A stretch of 64,000 bases of DNA from NCBI GenBank assembly GCA_027257055.1, contig JAPVLO010000083.1:3208001-3272000 (forward strand), written 5' to 3'. This DNA comes from Cephalopachus bancanus. Taxonomy: Eukaryota; Chordata; Mammalia; Primates; Tarsiidae. The first letter of the stretch is position 1. Every line of letters starts with the position of its first letter. Both the position numbers and the translations under genes were made by a program. Below are positions 49,401 to 61,689 of this stretch, in pieces. The notes beneath the pieces were generated by a model. It saw nothing but the letters and a program-made list of their open reading frames with translations. It made no database searches and was not told where the DNA came from.

Positions 49401-49559
49401 TTTAGTTCTTTAGAAGGAGCAATGCTTTTGCTAGCATCAAATTAAAAAAAAATCACTGGCATGGGCTGACTAATGTATAGATAATTCTTGAACTTTACAG
49501 TTTTATTTTAATGTTCCTTTATACAATTAAAGAGAAAAATACTCTATAGATTGGTGCAT

Positions 49560-49668
49560 TTTCCAAGTACAATGTACATACAGTCACCTGGGATCTCTTT
49601 AAAATATAGATCCCACTCAGCAGGTCTGGAGTGGGTCTCATGTCTAGAACTTGTAACAAGATCCCAAC
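49560..49668. mobile_element. hAT-Charlie MITE remnant
   Basis: CAGTCACCTGGGATCTCTTT and CACTCAGCAGGTCTGGAGTG are MER3/MER20-type words. Short and uncertain. Confidence 0.45.
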
Positions 49669-49670
49669 TA

Positions 49671-50067
49671 TGGCTTAAATATTTGTCTTCTGCAAAACTC
49701 ATGTTGAAATCTAATTGCCATTGTCAACAGTGTTAAGATGTAGAATATTTAAAAGGTGATTAGGCCATGATGGCTCTGCCTTCATGGATGGTATTAATTT
49801 ATTATACAAGGGCAAATTTGACTCCCTCTTCTGTTTTGGACCTTCTACCTTCTGCTGGGTGGGAATTCAGATTTCCTTCCTTCTGGAGGATGCAGCATGC
49901 AAGGCTCCATCTTGAAAGAAAAGAATGGCCTTGCCAATCACCAGACCCGCTAGCACCTTGACTTAGGACTTCCCAGCTTCCAGAGTTGTCAAACAATACA
50001 TTTTCTGTTCTTTATAAATTACCCAGTCTTGGATATTCTGTCATAGCAGCATAAGTGGACTAAGACA
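49671..50067 (+). mobile_element. ERVL-MaLR solo LTR (MST/MLT1 type)
   Basis: Starts TGGCTTAAATATTTGTCTTC and ends TGGACTAAGACA, giving the usual TG...CA ends. CAAAACTCATGTTGAAATCT near the start and CTTTATAAATTACCCAGTCT near 50013-50032 are diagnostic of the family. Only the LTR is present, no internal genes, so it is a solo LTR with no coding capacity. Confidence 0.85.
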
Positions 50068-50164
50068 CTCCCACTGATGCTGCTGCAGGTCTGCAGAGTA
50101 CACTTCGAGTAGCAAGGATTAGTTACCAGAAAAGTCTATTAAAGCAGATAATTATTATTAGTAT

Positions 50165-50345
50165 TTTTTGAGTTGAAGTCTCACTCTGTCGCCTAGGCTG
50201 GAGTGTAGTAGTACACTCATGGCCACCCCAGCATCGACCTGCTGGGCTCTGGTGATTCTTTCTCCTCAACCTTCCAGGTAGCCAGAAATCCAGGCACCGT
50301 GCCTGGCTAATTTTTAAATTTTTATTGTAGAGAGGAGGTCTCAAA
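50165..50345 (-). mobile_element. Truncated antisense Alu joined to an L1
   Basis: The Alu tail (T-run at about 50163-50169) and right arm are present on the minus strand. The copy stops in its left arm at 50341-50351, where L1 ORF2 begins. The word CCAAGT at 50346-50351 is shared by the expected Alu continuation and by L1, so the junction has microhomology. Confidence 0.9.
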
Positions 50346-52835
50346 CCAAGTAAAGGTCCAACAAAAAAAGACTATAGCCCAATATCTCTAATGAACATAG
50401 ATGCAAAAACTCTTAACAAGATTCCAGCAAATAAGATCCAACAACACATTTCAAAAATCATCCACTATAACCAAGTAGACTTTACCCCCAGGATGCACAG
50501 TTGGTTCAACATCCGCAAGACCATAAATGTAATAAAATACATCAACAGATGGAAAAATAAGAACCATATGATTATATCATAAGATGCAGAAAAAGCCTTT
50601 TATAAAATCCAGCACTCTTTTTTGATAAAAACCCTTGAACTCCTAGGCATAGAACATATCTCAAAATAGTAAATGCCATCTAAAATAAACCCACATTCAG
50701 CATATTGCTGAAAGGACAGAAACTGGAAATATTTCCCCTGAAAACCAGAAAAAGACAAGACTGCCCATTTTTACTCTTCTTATTCAACATTGTGTTGGAA
50801 GTCCTAGATATAGAAATTAGACAAGAGAAGGAAATCAGGGGTATCCAAATATCCAAATAGGAAAAGAGGAAGTTAATTTATCCCTCTTTACTGATGATAT
50901 GATTCAATGCCTCGAAAACCCAAGAGAATCTATCAAAAACCTGCTTTTACTGATAAAGGACTTTGGCAAATCTCAAGGTACAAAATAAACATGCAAAAGA
51001 CAGTTTCTTTCTTATACACCAACAGCAAACAGACAGAGAGCCAAAAAAAGCACAATCTCATTCACAATAGCCACCAAAGGAAAAAAAAGAAAGAAAGAAA
51101 GAAAGAAAAGTAATACCTCGAAATCTTCCTAACCAGAGAAGTAGGAAAGACCTTTACAGTGAAAACTACAAAACACTGTTCAAAGGAATCCAAGAAGACA
51201 CAAACAAATGGAAAAACAGTCCATGCTCATGGACAGGAAGAATCAACATTGTTAAGATGTCCATCCTACCAAACGCAATGAACAGATTCAATGTAATACC
51301 CATTAAATTACCAACACCATTCTTCTCAGACCAGGAAATGATGATACAGAAATTCATATAGAAACATAAATGACCACGAATAACAATTCTCAGCAAAAGA
51401 AAAAAAGCAGGAGGTATCACACTTCCAGACTTTAAAATTTGCTATAAGGCTACAATATTCAAAACAACCTGGTATTGATACAAGAATAGGCATATGTACC
51501 AATATAGCAGGATAGAAATTCTGGAAGCAAAACCTCAGTTTCTCAACCAACTCATCTTTGACAAAGTCTCCAACAACAACCACTAGGGAGAGGAGAACCT
51601 ATTTAGTAAATGATGCTGGGAAAACTGGTTGAACACATGCAGAAGAATGAAACAGGACCCACATCTAGAAAAATCAACTCTAAATGGATCAAAGTCCTAA
51701 ACATAAAACCTCAGATAGTAAGAATCTTAGAAAATGCAGGAGACACCCTTGCAGACATTGGAATAGGCAACTGATTCCAGATTAAGACCCCATAAGCCCA
51801 TGCCATCAGAGATAAGATAGACAAGTGGGACCTCATCAAACTGAAAAGCTTCTGCTAAGCAAAAGAAACCATCAAGAGAGTGGGGTGACAGCCCACAGAA
51901 TGGGAAAAAATATTTGCAACTGTATAAAGATCTAACATCCAGGATCTACAAGGAACTCGAAAGTGCAGAAAGGAAAAAAACAAACAGCCCCATTAAAAAG
52001 TGGGCAAAAGACATGAATAGATGCTTCTCAAAAGAAGAGATATGGGCAGCCAACAGACACATGAAAAAGTGCTCAGTCTCACTAACCATCAGAGAAATGC
52101 AAATCAAAACCATACTGAGATACCACCTAACCCCAGTAAGAATGGCCATCATTCATAAAACAAAGAACAACAGATTCTGATGAGGATGCGGAGAAAAAGG
52201 AATGCTTCTACACTGTTGGTGAGAACGTAAACTAGTGCAACCTCTCTGGAAAACAGTGTGGTGATTTCTAAAAGAAGTAGTCACTGACCTTCCATATGAA
52301 CCAGCAATCCCCCTACTGGGAATATACCCAGAGGAACTCAAATCATTGTACAAAAAAGATACTTGCACACGCATGTTTATTGCAGTAATATTCACAGTAG
52401 CAAAAACACAGAACCAACAGTACTGCTTATTGAAACTGGACTGGATGAAAACATGTGGTAGATATACACAATGGAATATTATGCAGCCATAATGAAGGAC
52501 AAACATATGGACTTCTCAGCAACTTGGATGGATTTAGGAGTCTATCATACTCAGAGATCTATCACAGAAACAAAGAACAGAGTACCACATGTTCTCACTC
52601 ATAAGCAGGCCCTGAACATTTACCGTAATAGTATCAGAAAGGGATACCCAGTATCCCACTGGGATACTCCCAGGATGGGGGTGGGGGAGGGAACACAACA
52701 TCAATAAGGGTACCTGATCTCAGGCCAGGCAGAGTGGGGATTGAAGGGAGGCCCAAACTTTATCTGTACAATGTCCACTTGTATACCCAATCTTGAATTG
52801 TACCCCACATCTTTAAAATAAAAATAAATAAAAAA
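50346..52835 (+). mobile_element. 5'-truncated L1, ORF2 from the RT domain to the 3' end
   Basis: Begins inside ORF2 at [18 protein letters not shown] and continues to a variant B 3' UTR ending TACCCCACATCTTTAAAATA and an A-rich tail. Pieces of ORF2 survive in different frames: the reverse transcriptase part ([20 protein letters not shown], 50391-50582), [20 protein letters not shown] (52000-52060) and MEYYAAIMKDKHM (52471-52510). Stops and frameshifts make it inactive. A GAAA microsatellite occupies about 51079-51108. The possible target duplication, GCAGAT, lies at 50144-50149 (left of the Alu fragment) and 52839-52844. Confidence 0.9.
51079..51108. repeat. (GAAA)n microsatellite in L1
   Basis: Five to six AAAG units within an A-rich part of ORF2. 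Confidence 0.85.
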
Positions 52836-52844
52836 CATGCAGAT

Positions 52845-53740
52845 GTTATTCATTTTATTGTAACTAATGGTGCAGCCTTTTAGCTATCTTTTGATTCGAG
52901 CCAGGAACTTTTCTTTACATTGCAACCTGAGGTATGCTTCTATAGTTTTAAAAATTTCCCAGTTTTTTATTTTACCATTGTCTAATATACATCTAGTATG
53001 ACGTCAAATTTTAGCACCTGATTTACTGAGTGTATTCAAAGAAATTGACTAAATTTTCACAAAAGTAGTTAGTTTCTTTTCACTTGCATTTTTATCATTT
53101 ATATGACATTTAACCAAATTATGAAATTGTAATAACAGTTAAATAAGACAAACAGATTTGAGGAAAAACACAATTGATTCTTGGCAAGAAAATAACCGGG
53201 GAAACAGAAATGCGCAGATTTGCTAACTGCTAGCATTCAGTTGGCCATGGGCTCTTCTTGATGCATTTCCAGAGCAAGCATCTGTTAACTAGCAAGTTGG
53301 ATAAGATCAATTTGTGTGACTCCCAGAGAACAGAGGTCAAGAATTCAACTTTCAGAGAATGAGGCTAGAATATATAAAACTTGAGTGGACAGTATGTCCT
53401 TCAAAATATTCCTTAAGTGTCTTGTCTTGACTTTTGACAAGAGCTGGACAGCAGCTAATTTCACTGTGTCTTATTTATTTACTTATTGGCTAAGCTTTTG
53501 AGGAAGCACAGCCTCAGTAATCTGAATCTTCCTTATTCAGAATAGCTACTATTCACTGAATGTAAACTGGACAGTACTGGAAGGTGAGCTTGTTTGGAAC
53601 AAAACAGTTTGTGGTGATCTTAAATCCATAGAACTTCTAGTCTTCACCAAGGGGCAAGACTCACTGAGATCAGCCTAAGCCTCCATGCCTAACCGGTGAC
53701 ACACCTGTGACAGAATAGAACAAGATATTTTCAGCATGGA
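52845..53740. other. No recognised feature
   Basis: AT-rich with no nameable repeat and no long open frame. Confidence 0.4.
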
Positions 53741-54005
53741 AGATACACAGGACCGATGTCCAGAATGTATAAAAAGCTCCTACATATACGTAAGAAGAAA
53801 ACAAATCCAATTGCCAAAGGGGCAAAGTCTCTGAGCAGATAGTTTACTCAAGACATTCTCAAGGGATGAGGTTGAAAATGAGCTATTGGATTAACAAAAA
53901 AACTTAAAAGACTTATAATATTAGAAGTTAGCAAGGACATGGGTCCACAGACACACATCCACCATTGTGACTATGTAAATTGATAGTCTTTTTGGAGGGT
54001 AATCT
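53741..54005 (+). mobile_element. Ancient L1 ORF2 fragment
   Basis: GTCCAGAATGTATAAAAAGC, AATTGCCAAAGGGGCAAAGT and ATCCACCATTGTGACTATGT follow old L1 ORF2 near its end. Confidence 0.65.
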
Positions 54006-54014
54006 CACACACAC

Positions 54015-54290
54015 AAAAATGTCTTGAAAGCCTCTTAGGTGTCAGCACTGCTTTATGGGCCAATAACATAACACTAAAAAAACAAATTCCTCTTCTCATA
54101 AAACTTACCTTTTAGTGGAGGGAAATAAGGCCAAAAGTAAATATGTTCTGGGTGGATAAAAGCTGAGAACAAAATAAAGCAATGTTCAGATGAGAATGAC
54201 TGAGGTGGGTGGGGCAGTTTTATATAGGATGGTCAGGGACAGCTTCAGATAAGGTGACACTTGACTATTTGCATCTGTCTCAAGGAAGAT
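54015..54290 (-). mobile_element. L2 LINE fragment
   Basis: GTGTCAGCACTGCTTTATGG, CTTCTCATAAAACTTACCTT and TTAGTGGAGGGAAATAAGGC on the reverse strand of L2. Confidence 0.6.
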
Positions 54291-54640
54291 TTATACCTAT
54301 TCATAGCCACTAAAAGGGCTTCAAGACCTGATGTTTATTAAAAATAGCAAGTTATAGAAGTATGTCTTGGGTAAGATATGTTTAAAAGATATGTGGTTTT
54401 TAATGTGTATTTACATTGCCTGTTGCAATGTACATAAATACATTTAAAAACTAAATTTATATAGTACATCAATGCAATACAATAAATTCATAGAGGCATA
54501 TATGTACACACACACAAACATACATACTAAACTCTGATTGTCTCTGGGATTTGATTAAATAGTCAGTGATAGAAAGGAGGAGGATAATATATATACTACC
54601 TGAGTAATTTTTTTTTCATTCACTCATTAAAAAAAATTAT
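54291..54640. other. AT-rich, probable old L1 3' end
   Basis: ACATTTAAAAACTAAATTTA and CACACACACAAACATACA runs suggest a decayed L1 tail, without certainty. Confidence 0.35.
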
Positions 54641-54642
54641 TA

Positions 54643-54930
54643 GGCCAGGCTCAGTGGCTCAGCCTGTAATCCTAGCACTTTGGGAGGCCGAAGGGAGAGG
54701 ATTGCCTGAGCCCGTGGGTTTGAAACTAGCCTGGGCAACATGGCGAGACCTCGTCTCTACAATAAATCAAAAAACCAGCCAGGCATGGTAGTGCACGCCT
54801 GTAGTTCTGGCTACTTGGAAGGCTGAGGTGGAAGGATCGCTGGAACCTAGCAGGTTGACGCTGGGGTAGCCATGAGTGTGCCACTGCACTCTAGTCTGGG
54901 CAACAGAGTGAAACTCCAACTCAAAAAAAT
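54643..54930 (+). mobile_element. Alu SINE, full dimer
   Basis: Head GGCCAGGCTCAGTGGCTCAG, linker AATAAATCAAAAAACCAGCC, tail GAAACTCCAACTCAAAAAAA. ATTATTA/ATATTA at the two edges may be the target duplication. Confidence 0.95.
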
Positions 54931-55133
54931 ATTACCCAGATTTTTTATTTTTTGGGAGAAATAGTAATTCCACATCTTTACTAAGTGGTTGTGTAAAATT
55001 TTAGTTTTAATTTTTTTTTTCTTTCTGAGATAGCAAGATTTATTAAGAGGACAGAAAAGCTCCCACAGTGGGAGGGGACCAGAGTGGGCTGCCCTGAAAA
55101 TGTTTTCAAGAACTCGAAGATGACAGTCGGACT

Positions 55134-55226
55134 CTTAGTAGAGGTCTCAACCCTGTGGGCTCAGGCAATCCACTTGCCTCTGCCTCCCAAAGTGCTGGGA
55201 TTACAGCTGAGCCATTAAGCTCGACT
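55134..55226 (-). mobile_element. Alu left-arm fragment
   Basis: GTCTCAACCCTGTGGGCTCA and CCTCCCAAAGTGCTGGGATT, ending at GAGCCATTAAGCTCGAC. Only the first arm remains. Confidence 0.9.
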
Positions 55227-55464
55227 GGTAATTTTTTTTTTAAGATAGCAAAATAAAATACTGAAAAGGCACAGTAACATCCGAAAAAATTTTACAAACA
55301 TAAAAGGTGATAATGATAAAACATATTCAAACATTTTTTTAAGCCAAGTGCTTGGGGGCTATGACCTTAAAGAAAAATATCAGCGGGCTCAAAAGAGAGA
55401 GAAAGAACCAGGCAAACAGTGGCTCAATAAGGTAGAGGGAGGCATGGGTGGGAGCCCCATTCAC

Positions 55465-55640
55465 ATTCCGGCAACCCCTCCCACTTGCGGTGAAGCCTTG
55501 GGCCACTTAATCACTGTAAGACAGTTGCCTCATCTGTAAAATGGAGATAACTACTTCTCAGAGTGGTTGTGAGTAACACATGAGTAGATGAGTGTGCAGG
55601 GTTCAGAGCACTGCCTACTGATGTTAGCCATTAAGAGGAT
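55465..55640 (+). mobile_element. MIR SINE
   Basis: CTTGGGCCACTTAATCACTG, GCCTCATCTGTAAAATGGAG and TCAGAGTGGTTGTGAGTAAC in sense. Confidence 0.75.
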
Positions 55641-56940
55641 CCTCAGTTCCACAAAGTTAGGGGATCTTGCAGCTCCACACAAGACACATAGCTGACCAGT
55701 AGAAGGTTGACAAATAAATGTTGGATGATTACTCAGAGGTAAATAACTGACTGGCATGTGATATGGAGGTCAGGGAACAAGTATAGGACACAGTGGAGCT
55801 CAGATCCTGACTCCACTACTTAATAGCTGTCACCTTTGTTAGCTGGAAAATAAACAGGTCTCGAGACTCCCGCTGGGATGCTATTTGCACTTATGAAGAG
55901 AGGAAAAACAACAGCCAGGCCCTCTTTGCTTTGCTGATATTTGCCTTAACAAGCTGTACAACTGGTCCTCCTCAGAAAGTCAAGGGTTTAGTTGTTTTTC
56001 TAGATTTCTAGGAAATGTAAGTTTGCACATCTCAAAGCGAATAATTACCTTTAAAATAAAAGACTGGCCCTTTTTTGTTTGTTTTTATAGTACAACTTTC
56101 AAACTCTGCTCATGGTGTTCCTTCCACTGAATATGGGAGGAGTGGGTGACACATTTAGTTTTGCTGAGGACAAATGTTAAGGGACGCTGCCTGAACTTCT
56201 GCTGAGGGAGAGGGAACACAGAATTTCCCAATATTCCACAGGATACTTTCTTATTGCTTCCCCAATACAGCTTCTCCCTTTTTCTTCCAGAATAATGTTG
56301 CCAAGTAAGGCAAAGTATAGAATAAATTGTCTCAGGGAAGGTGACCCTACCAGGGTGACCATGTATTAAGAGCTTTGAGAAAAACCTAGGTACATTCATA
56401 GGATACCTCGTCAATTACTCCAAGTCCTGACCTACCAGAGACCCTGGTGGGTACCTGTCAAGTGAGACTTAGTAGGGTTCTCTCTCACCCTTTAACCTTT
56501 TTTCCTTTTCTCTGTTCATTTTCTGTCTCTTCATTTAGTTCTTGTTTCTATTCTCTACCCTTTATTTTGTGTATTTCCTATGTTATTTAAGGTCTTGTTT
56601 TCTACGTAGCACCCTCACTAACATTGTGTCCACAATTATATATTTATTTTAAGATTACTGAGTGTGTTTAAAATAGGCATGTATACAGGTGTTGTCTTAG
56701 GTAAAAATTGTTGTCATGTACCAGGATAGAGCAGGCTTAGCCAGACTGCCATTTACCCACAAAATCTTAATGACTGTTCTTTTAAAATGCTTCATAGCTT
56801 TTATGAGAAATAACATCTTTGGGGAATAAGTTGTAATTTATTGGGAAACACTAGCTTCAGTAAATACTTAAGTACTCTCATGATAAAAGGACCAAGCAAC
56901 ATTCATCTCAACATTCCTGAGTGTTTAAGATTTTAAGCAG
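55641..56940. other. No recognised feature
   Basis: A MIR-like phrase (CCTGACTCCACTACTTAATAGC, at about 55807-55828, first 20 bases typical) hints at another worn MIR at 55775-55850. The 109-codon minus-strand frame at 56085-56414 has no domain. Confidence 0.4.
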
Positions 56941-57235
56941 GTTGGGCACGGTGGCTCAGCCTATAATCCCAGCCCTTTGGGAGGCCTAGGCGAGAGGATT
57001 GCCTGAGCCCGGGGGTTTGAGAACAGCCTGGGCAACTTGGTGAGACCTTGCCTCTACAATAAATCTCAAAAACTAGCCAGGTGTGATGGCATGCGTCTGT
57101 AGTTCCAGCTACTTGGAAGGCTGACGCAGAAGGATCGCCTAAGCCCAGCAGGTCAAGGCTGCGGTGACCGTGAGCATGCCACTGCACTCCAGTCTGGGCA
57201 ACAGGAGTAAGACTTCAACTCAAAAAAAAAAATAA
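56941..57235 (+). mobile_element. Alu SINE, full dimer
   Basis: Both arms present, tail A-run at 57222-57231. TTTAAGCA at 56932-56939 and 57236-57243 is the target duplication. Confidence 0.95.
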
Positions 57236-57243
57236 TTTAAGCA

Positions 57244-58224
57244 TAAAAGCCGTAGCAACGCTCCTGATGGATGGTTGCCCCAGAGTTAAAATGCTCTGAA
57301 GGTGCAGAAGAGTTTCTATGGAGGTATGTTAACTAATGACTGTAGTGACAGATGCTTCTATATTTTGTTTTTGATACTTAAACTTGAGCATGAGTCATAG
57401 TGGTCAAGTTATTGAAGAAAGAACAAAAGAGCGGTGGCTTTATGAAACTCATTTATTCTCCTTAGGATTGCTTCATTATTTGTCAACTCAAAATATTAGT
57501 GAGGATTTAGGGAAATAATCTTGCTCCCTAATTAAATAAAATTGGAGGCTTATTGCTGCAGCCATCAACGATCTTTGAGGTGTTACTAATTCAACTAAAT
57601 CTCAGATGCCCAATTTGTGCAGCTTGTTGATGATATTATTCAGTGAAAAAGGGTTGGGAGATTGGGGATGATTAAGAAAATTAGTTTTGCTCACAACCTA
57701 ATGATAACACTTGAGGGTAATGTAAAAACAATAGCAACTTCCAAAGTCAAGATGGGTCATCCAGCAGTGAACTATTATTCAGTTCAGTAGCCAAGATTCG
57801 GATCATTAAGTGCTTAGCTACACGATCAAGAAATATATTGCTAATTTATGTTGTTAAGGCTAATGTTCTTGTCTAGTGTTTAGACTGCCATACAGGTTCC
57901 TGCCTTGTCCTGGAGCCACTCAAGGTGCAAACATGCTAGCATTGCTTGGTGTGCTATACTCATAGGGATCCAGACTGTCTTTCTCCAGGGAGTTGTGGTA
58001 GGAAAGAGACAAAAATAGTCTCCATGTGGTGTCACCACTTTTCTGACATCAATAATCCAGGCTACGAGTTCATGTTATTTTTTTATCTCCATTCATACGT
58101 GCCTAAATTTATCTTCAACAATTCTTAGTATTGTGAGGAAAATGAGAATCTATATCCTTAAATCTTTGCTTTGGATAAAGTCCTAGTATTTATTTTTCCA
58201 TAGGAATGCTGTCTTTCTTGGGGA
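57244..58224. other. No recognised feature
   Basis: No nameable repeat or gene. Confidence 0.4.
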
Positions 58225-58570
58225 GGAATCTGTTAAAATAATCGAGAGGCCATTAGGTTATGATGGCCTCAGTGTCTTGGGTTCCTTTGTAAGCAAAAGA
58301 AAACCCAACTCAATCTAAACAGAAAAATAAAATTTAAGACGTAAGATGAACCAATCAGAAATTGCCAACTAACCTCTAGGTCTCTAGAGATTTTCCCTTC
58401 AACCCATCAATTTTTTTTTATCTTGCTTCCACAAACACCTTATAAAAGTTTTTCTCTCCTATCTCTCATGGTCTAGGGCTGCCAGATTCATGAACCACTG
58501 GATGCTCAAATAAACTTGTTGAATTTTAATGTGCCTAAGTCTATTTTTTGACTGGTCATTTTTTATATCA
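58225..58570 (+). mobile_element. Probable solo LTR of an endogenous retrovirus
   Basis: Promoter-like and polyadenylation-like words in LTR order: CCAATCAG at about 58352, CTTATAAAAG at 58439, then CTCAAATAAACTTGTTGAAT (AATAAA signal) at 58505, with a GT-poor tail after it. No retroviral genes are nearby. The family is not certain and the boundaries are approximate. Confidence 0.5.
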
Positions 58571-60544
58571 GGGAATTTGAAAGGTGTGAAAGTGATTTGT
58601 ACTTACATAGAAAGTAGTGAAGATCAGAAATTACAAGGATGCTGCCCAGATCAAAGACTTCACACTTTCCTTTGATAGACCAGACAAGTTCATACAAGGC
58701 AACTGACAGAAGAGTTTGGGCTAACACTTTGGGGTCCATTTAATCAAAGCCCAGTCCAGTGGGTCAATTCTGGGGCAGCTGCAGACCCAAAGGGACTCTA
58801 CTAAGACTCTAAGAGCCAAAGCAACCTCTGGCTTTCTAATACTGAAAATGATAGCAGGCTTAAAAGCAGACATATACCTGCTAATAGCTAGCGCTTGGTC
58901 CTTAAAATCAATTCTGCAGCCTTCAGGTTTATACTTGGCAACTCCAAAATACTGATTTTCATGTATTTGTACAAAGAAACCCTGGAAGGATAAACAAGAA
59001 ACTAATAAAGACAAAGGAATAAGTGCATGGGGTCAGGGGTGGGGACACAACTTCTCAGAGGATGCCTGTATATTGCTTTGAATTTGAACCATGTAAATGC
59101 ATCACTATTAAAAAAAATTAGAGGACAAAGATACGATTAGATGGTGTTTTTTTTTTTTTTGAAAACTGAAACCCTAATGGAATATTTGCGGAAATTGTAA
59201 AGTGTGATACTTGAACATAAGCACAGCATTGATATGTAGTAGAAAGGTCAGTGACCTGAGAAACAGGAGACTTGTGTTCAGGCCTCAGTTTTGCTACAAA
59301 CTACTTTGGTACAATTTTACACTGGATTGGCAAAGAAGCATCATGTGTGATCACATCTATGTTTATGATTAAATATGAAAGGATTACCTGAAACATTCTG
59401 TTGAGAATGATTTTAAGGCCATATCCAGGTATAGTAAAGATTGCTTTAATTGCTTAGTGATATTTGCATAGGATGGGAGAGTGATAGTGTGCATGTCTTC
59501 TATTTGTCCTTCTTGTGATTTTTTTTACTCACCTGCAAGATTAGTGCTTTTAAGTCTCATAGTTCTAACATGTTAATAATAAACAGAACATTTTTCAGAA
59601 AGATAGACCAAGGGAGGTAGGCAGGGAAGAAGCTGCATTGATGGCAAAGTATGATCTCTTGCCATCCTCTAGTTAGACTGCCTTGAGTGAAATATAAGAT
59701 GAGTCATGTTTCAGACATGTTCCACCTGTCTATGGGTGAACAGACATCTGGACCAGGCTGGGATGGTACTCCTTAGTCATTCAGTTGGAAGTTATTTAGG
59801 GCCACAATGCAACGCTCTGTCAAAAAATTTGCTAGAGGTGGTTTTTAGAACAGGAAAGGCTCAATAGCTTCTATTTCCATTTGGAACAGTATAACAATTA
59901 AAGGGGAACCGCTGGAAGAAATTTGGAAGATGCTCTGAGGTGGCTAGTAACCTGTGGTACTGGGGAGGAGCTGAATGACTGACAGAACCGGAGAGGACTC
60001 ATTTCTCCTTAAAGTCTAGGTTGAAATGAAATATTTTTGTGCCTTCTTCAGGGCCCAACCAGTATAAACCTGTGTGTCTTCTGAACTCGGCATTTGTAGT
60101 TCCTGATGAACTGCTTGATCCTACCATCCCTCAAAGTTTGAGAGCCACTGTTCTAGATTAAGACCAGGGAAGCTGCGCAGGAAACCACATTTGCACAAGG
60201 AAGGGCTGACTCCCCACGATCTAAGAAAGACATCAGGTAGAAAGAGGATCCCAAAGTCTGAGAGGGATCCTCCTTCTACCTGCTTAGTGCTGTGGCGACT
60301 TTCAACGTTCTGGAGGTGAGATATTTCAAAACTTTCCATGCTGTGAGTCCGCAGGGAGGCCAAAAACACTTGGGGAGCTGACCAGAGCCCATTAAGATGG
60401 CAATTCCGTTACCCTCTCTGCTACTTGGAGCTTCCTGTGCTCTGGAGGCTCAGGCTGAACTCTGCCATGCCAGCCCCAGGCTCCTGGCCTCTGCTTCCCA
60501 AGTAGAGGCCCTCTTCTCCTGGTATATCCCAGCCTGACAAAAGC
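58571..60544. other. Mostly unassigned
   Basis: A worn MIR (GACCTGAGAAACAGGAGACT, at 59252) is possible at 59235-59310. A T14-16 run lies at about 59147-59161. Minus-strand frames of 97 and 82 codons (58721-59014, 60121-60369) lack domains. Confidence 0.4.
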
Positions 60545-60765
60545 TTCTGGGATGCATTGTCTAACTCAATAGCCTCTGACCTGGCCACATGTGGCCCTTT
60601 ACATTTCAGTTAATTACAATAAAACACAAACTCCAGATCCTCAGTTGCACTAGCCACATGTCAAGTGGTTAGTGGTTACTGACTTGGACTGCATAGATCT
60701 AGATCATTTCCATCATCACAGGATGTTCTGTGGGACACCGATACTCTAGAATGTGTGTCTGGACG
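60545..60765. mobile_element. hAT-Charlie MITE
   Basis: CTGGCCACATGTGGCCCTTT, CACTAGCCACATGTCAAGTG, TAGATCATTTCCATCATCAC and GGATGTTCTGTGGGACACC match the same small Charlie family as 47648-47770, here nearly complete. Confidence 0.75.
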
Positions 60766-61147
60766 TCACTACATGTGGATCTACCAGGGAGAAGCTCCCT
60801 GCTGGGGAAATACAAGCAAAAACTCCTGGGACTTATCTTTTCCCAAATGATGACAATCCTCCCAGTCACCCTCCAGACTTTGAAGGAGAAAAGAACAGTT
60901 TCACTCTAGCCTCTGGCAAGGTCTTCTAGGACACCGCTATCCAAAGTCTGGTCCGTCTACCTGTACCATTTTGTGAACTGTTAGCATAGAAGTTAAGAGT
61001 AGGTATTTAGAAACATATAGAATTTTTTTGACATTGCCATGACATCCAAGCACGTGATCAGGAAACTTGCTTTCTTGAAGAAGGGCTAGATCAACTTAGG
61101 GGTTGGAAACTCATGTGGTAGATTTCACACCAAGGTACACTGGGTGA
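60766..61147. other. No recognised feature
   Basis: TATCCAAAGTCTGGTCCGTC near 60939 resembles the start of a hAT MITE, without enough length to call. Confidence 0.35.
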
Positions 61148-61149
61148 TA

Positions 61150-61687
61150 TGAGGGGGGCCCCCAAAAACCCGGAACAGTCTTTGGGAAGGTGGGCCCCTT
61201 GTAGTACACTCAGAATTTGTTCCTCCGGATTAAATGGTCAATGTCTTTATCAGGATGTTTTGAGAAAGCTGTGTCATGATTTACGGAAGAAATGATCAGA
61301 GCTGTGGTTCTTCCACCATGACTGCACACCTGCTCACATCATGCTCTGTGTTCAGCAGTTTTTGACCAAAAATGGCTTGACCCCCAGGCCCCACCTTCCC
61401 TATTCACCCAATCTTACCCCGAGTGACTTTTTAAATGTTTCTCCAGATGGGAAAAGCCCTCAGAGGGAAATGTTTTGCTGATGTGAAAGAGGTGAAACAA
61501 AAAATGGCAGGTGCACTAAAAGGCATCAAAATTGACGAGTTCAAAAACAAATAGTTGAGCCTTGGAAAAAGTGTCTGGATCGATGTGTAGTATCAAATAG
61601 AGAGTAACAGTGACAAGTTCAAACATGTCAGAATAAATACACAATTTTTTATAAATAAATTTTGGGTTTTTTTGTAGGCCCCCCTCA
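61150..61687 (+). mobile_element. Non-autonomous mariner transposon, copy 2
   Basis: 538 bp between TA duplications at 61148-61149 and 61688-61689. Terminal inverted repeats: TGAGGGGGGCCCCCAAAAAC at the left, and TGAGGGGGGCCTACAAAAAA read inward from the right. The plus strand retains mariner transposase text: EFVPPD near 61213, then FFHHDCTPAH near 61305 with the second catalytic Asp, and LPYSPNLTPSD with the third. Exactly 34 residues lie between these two Asp, the DD34D signature of mariner. A C-terminal KEVKQKMAGALKGIKIDEFK follows after a frameshift, then a stop. The N-terminal DNA-binding part and the first catalytic Asp are missing. Confidence 0.93.
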
Positions 61688-61689
61688 TA

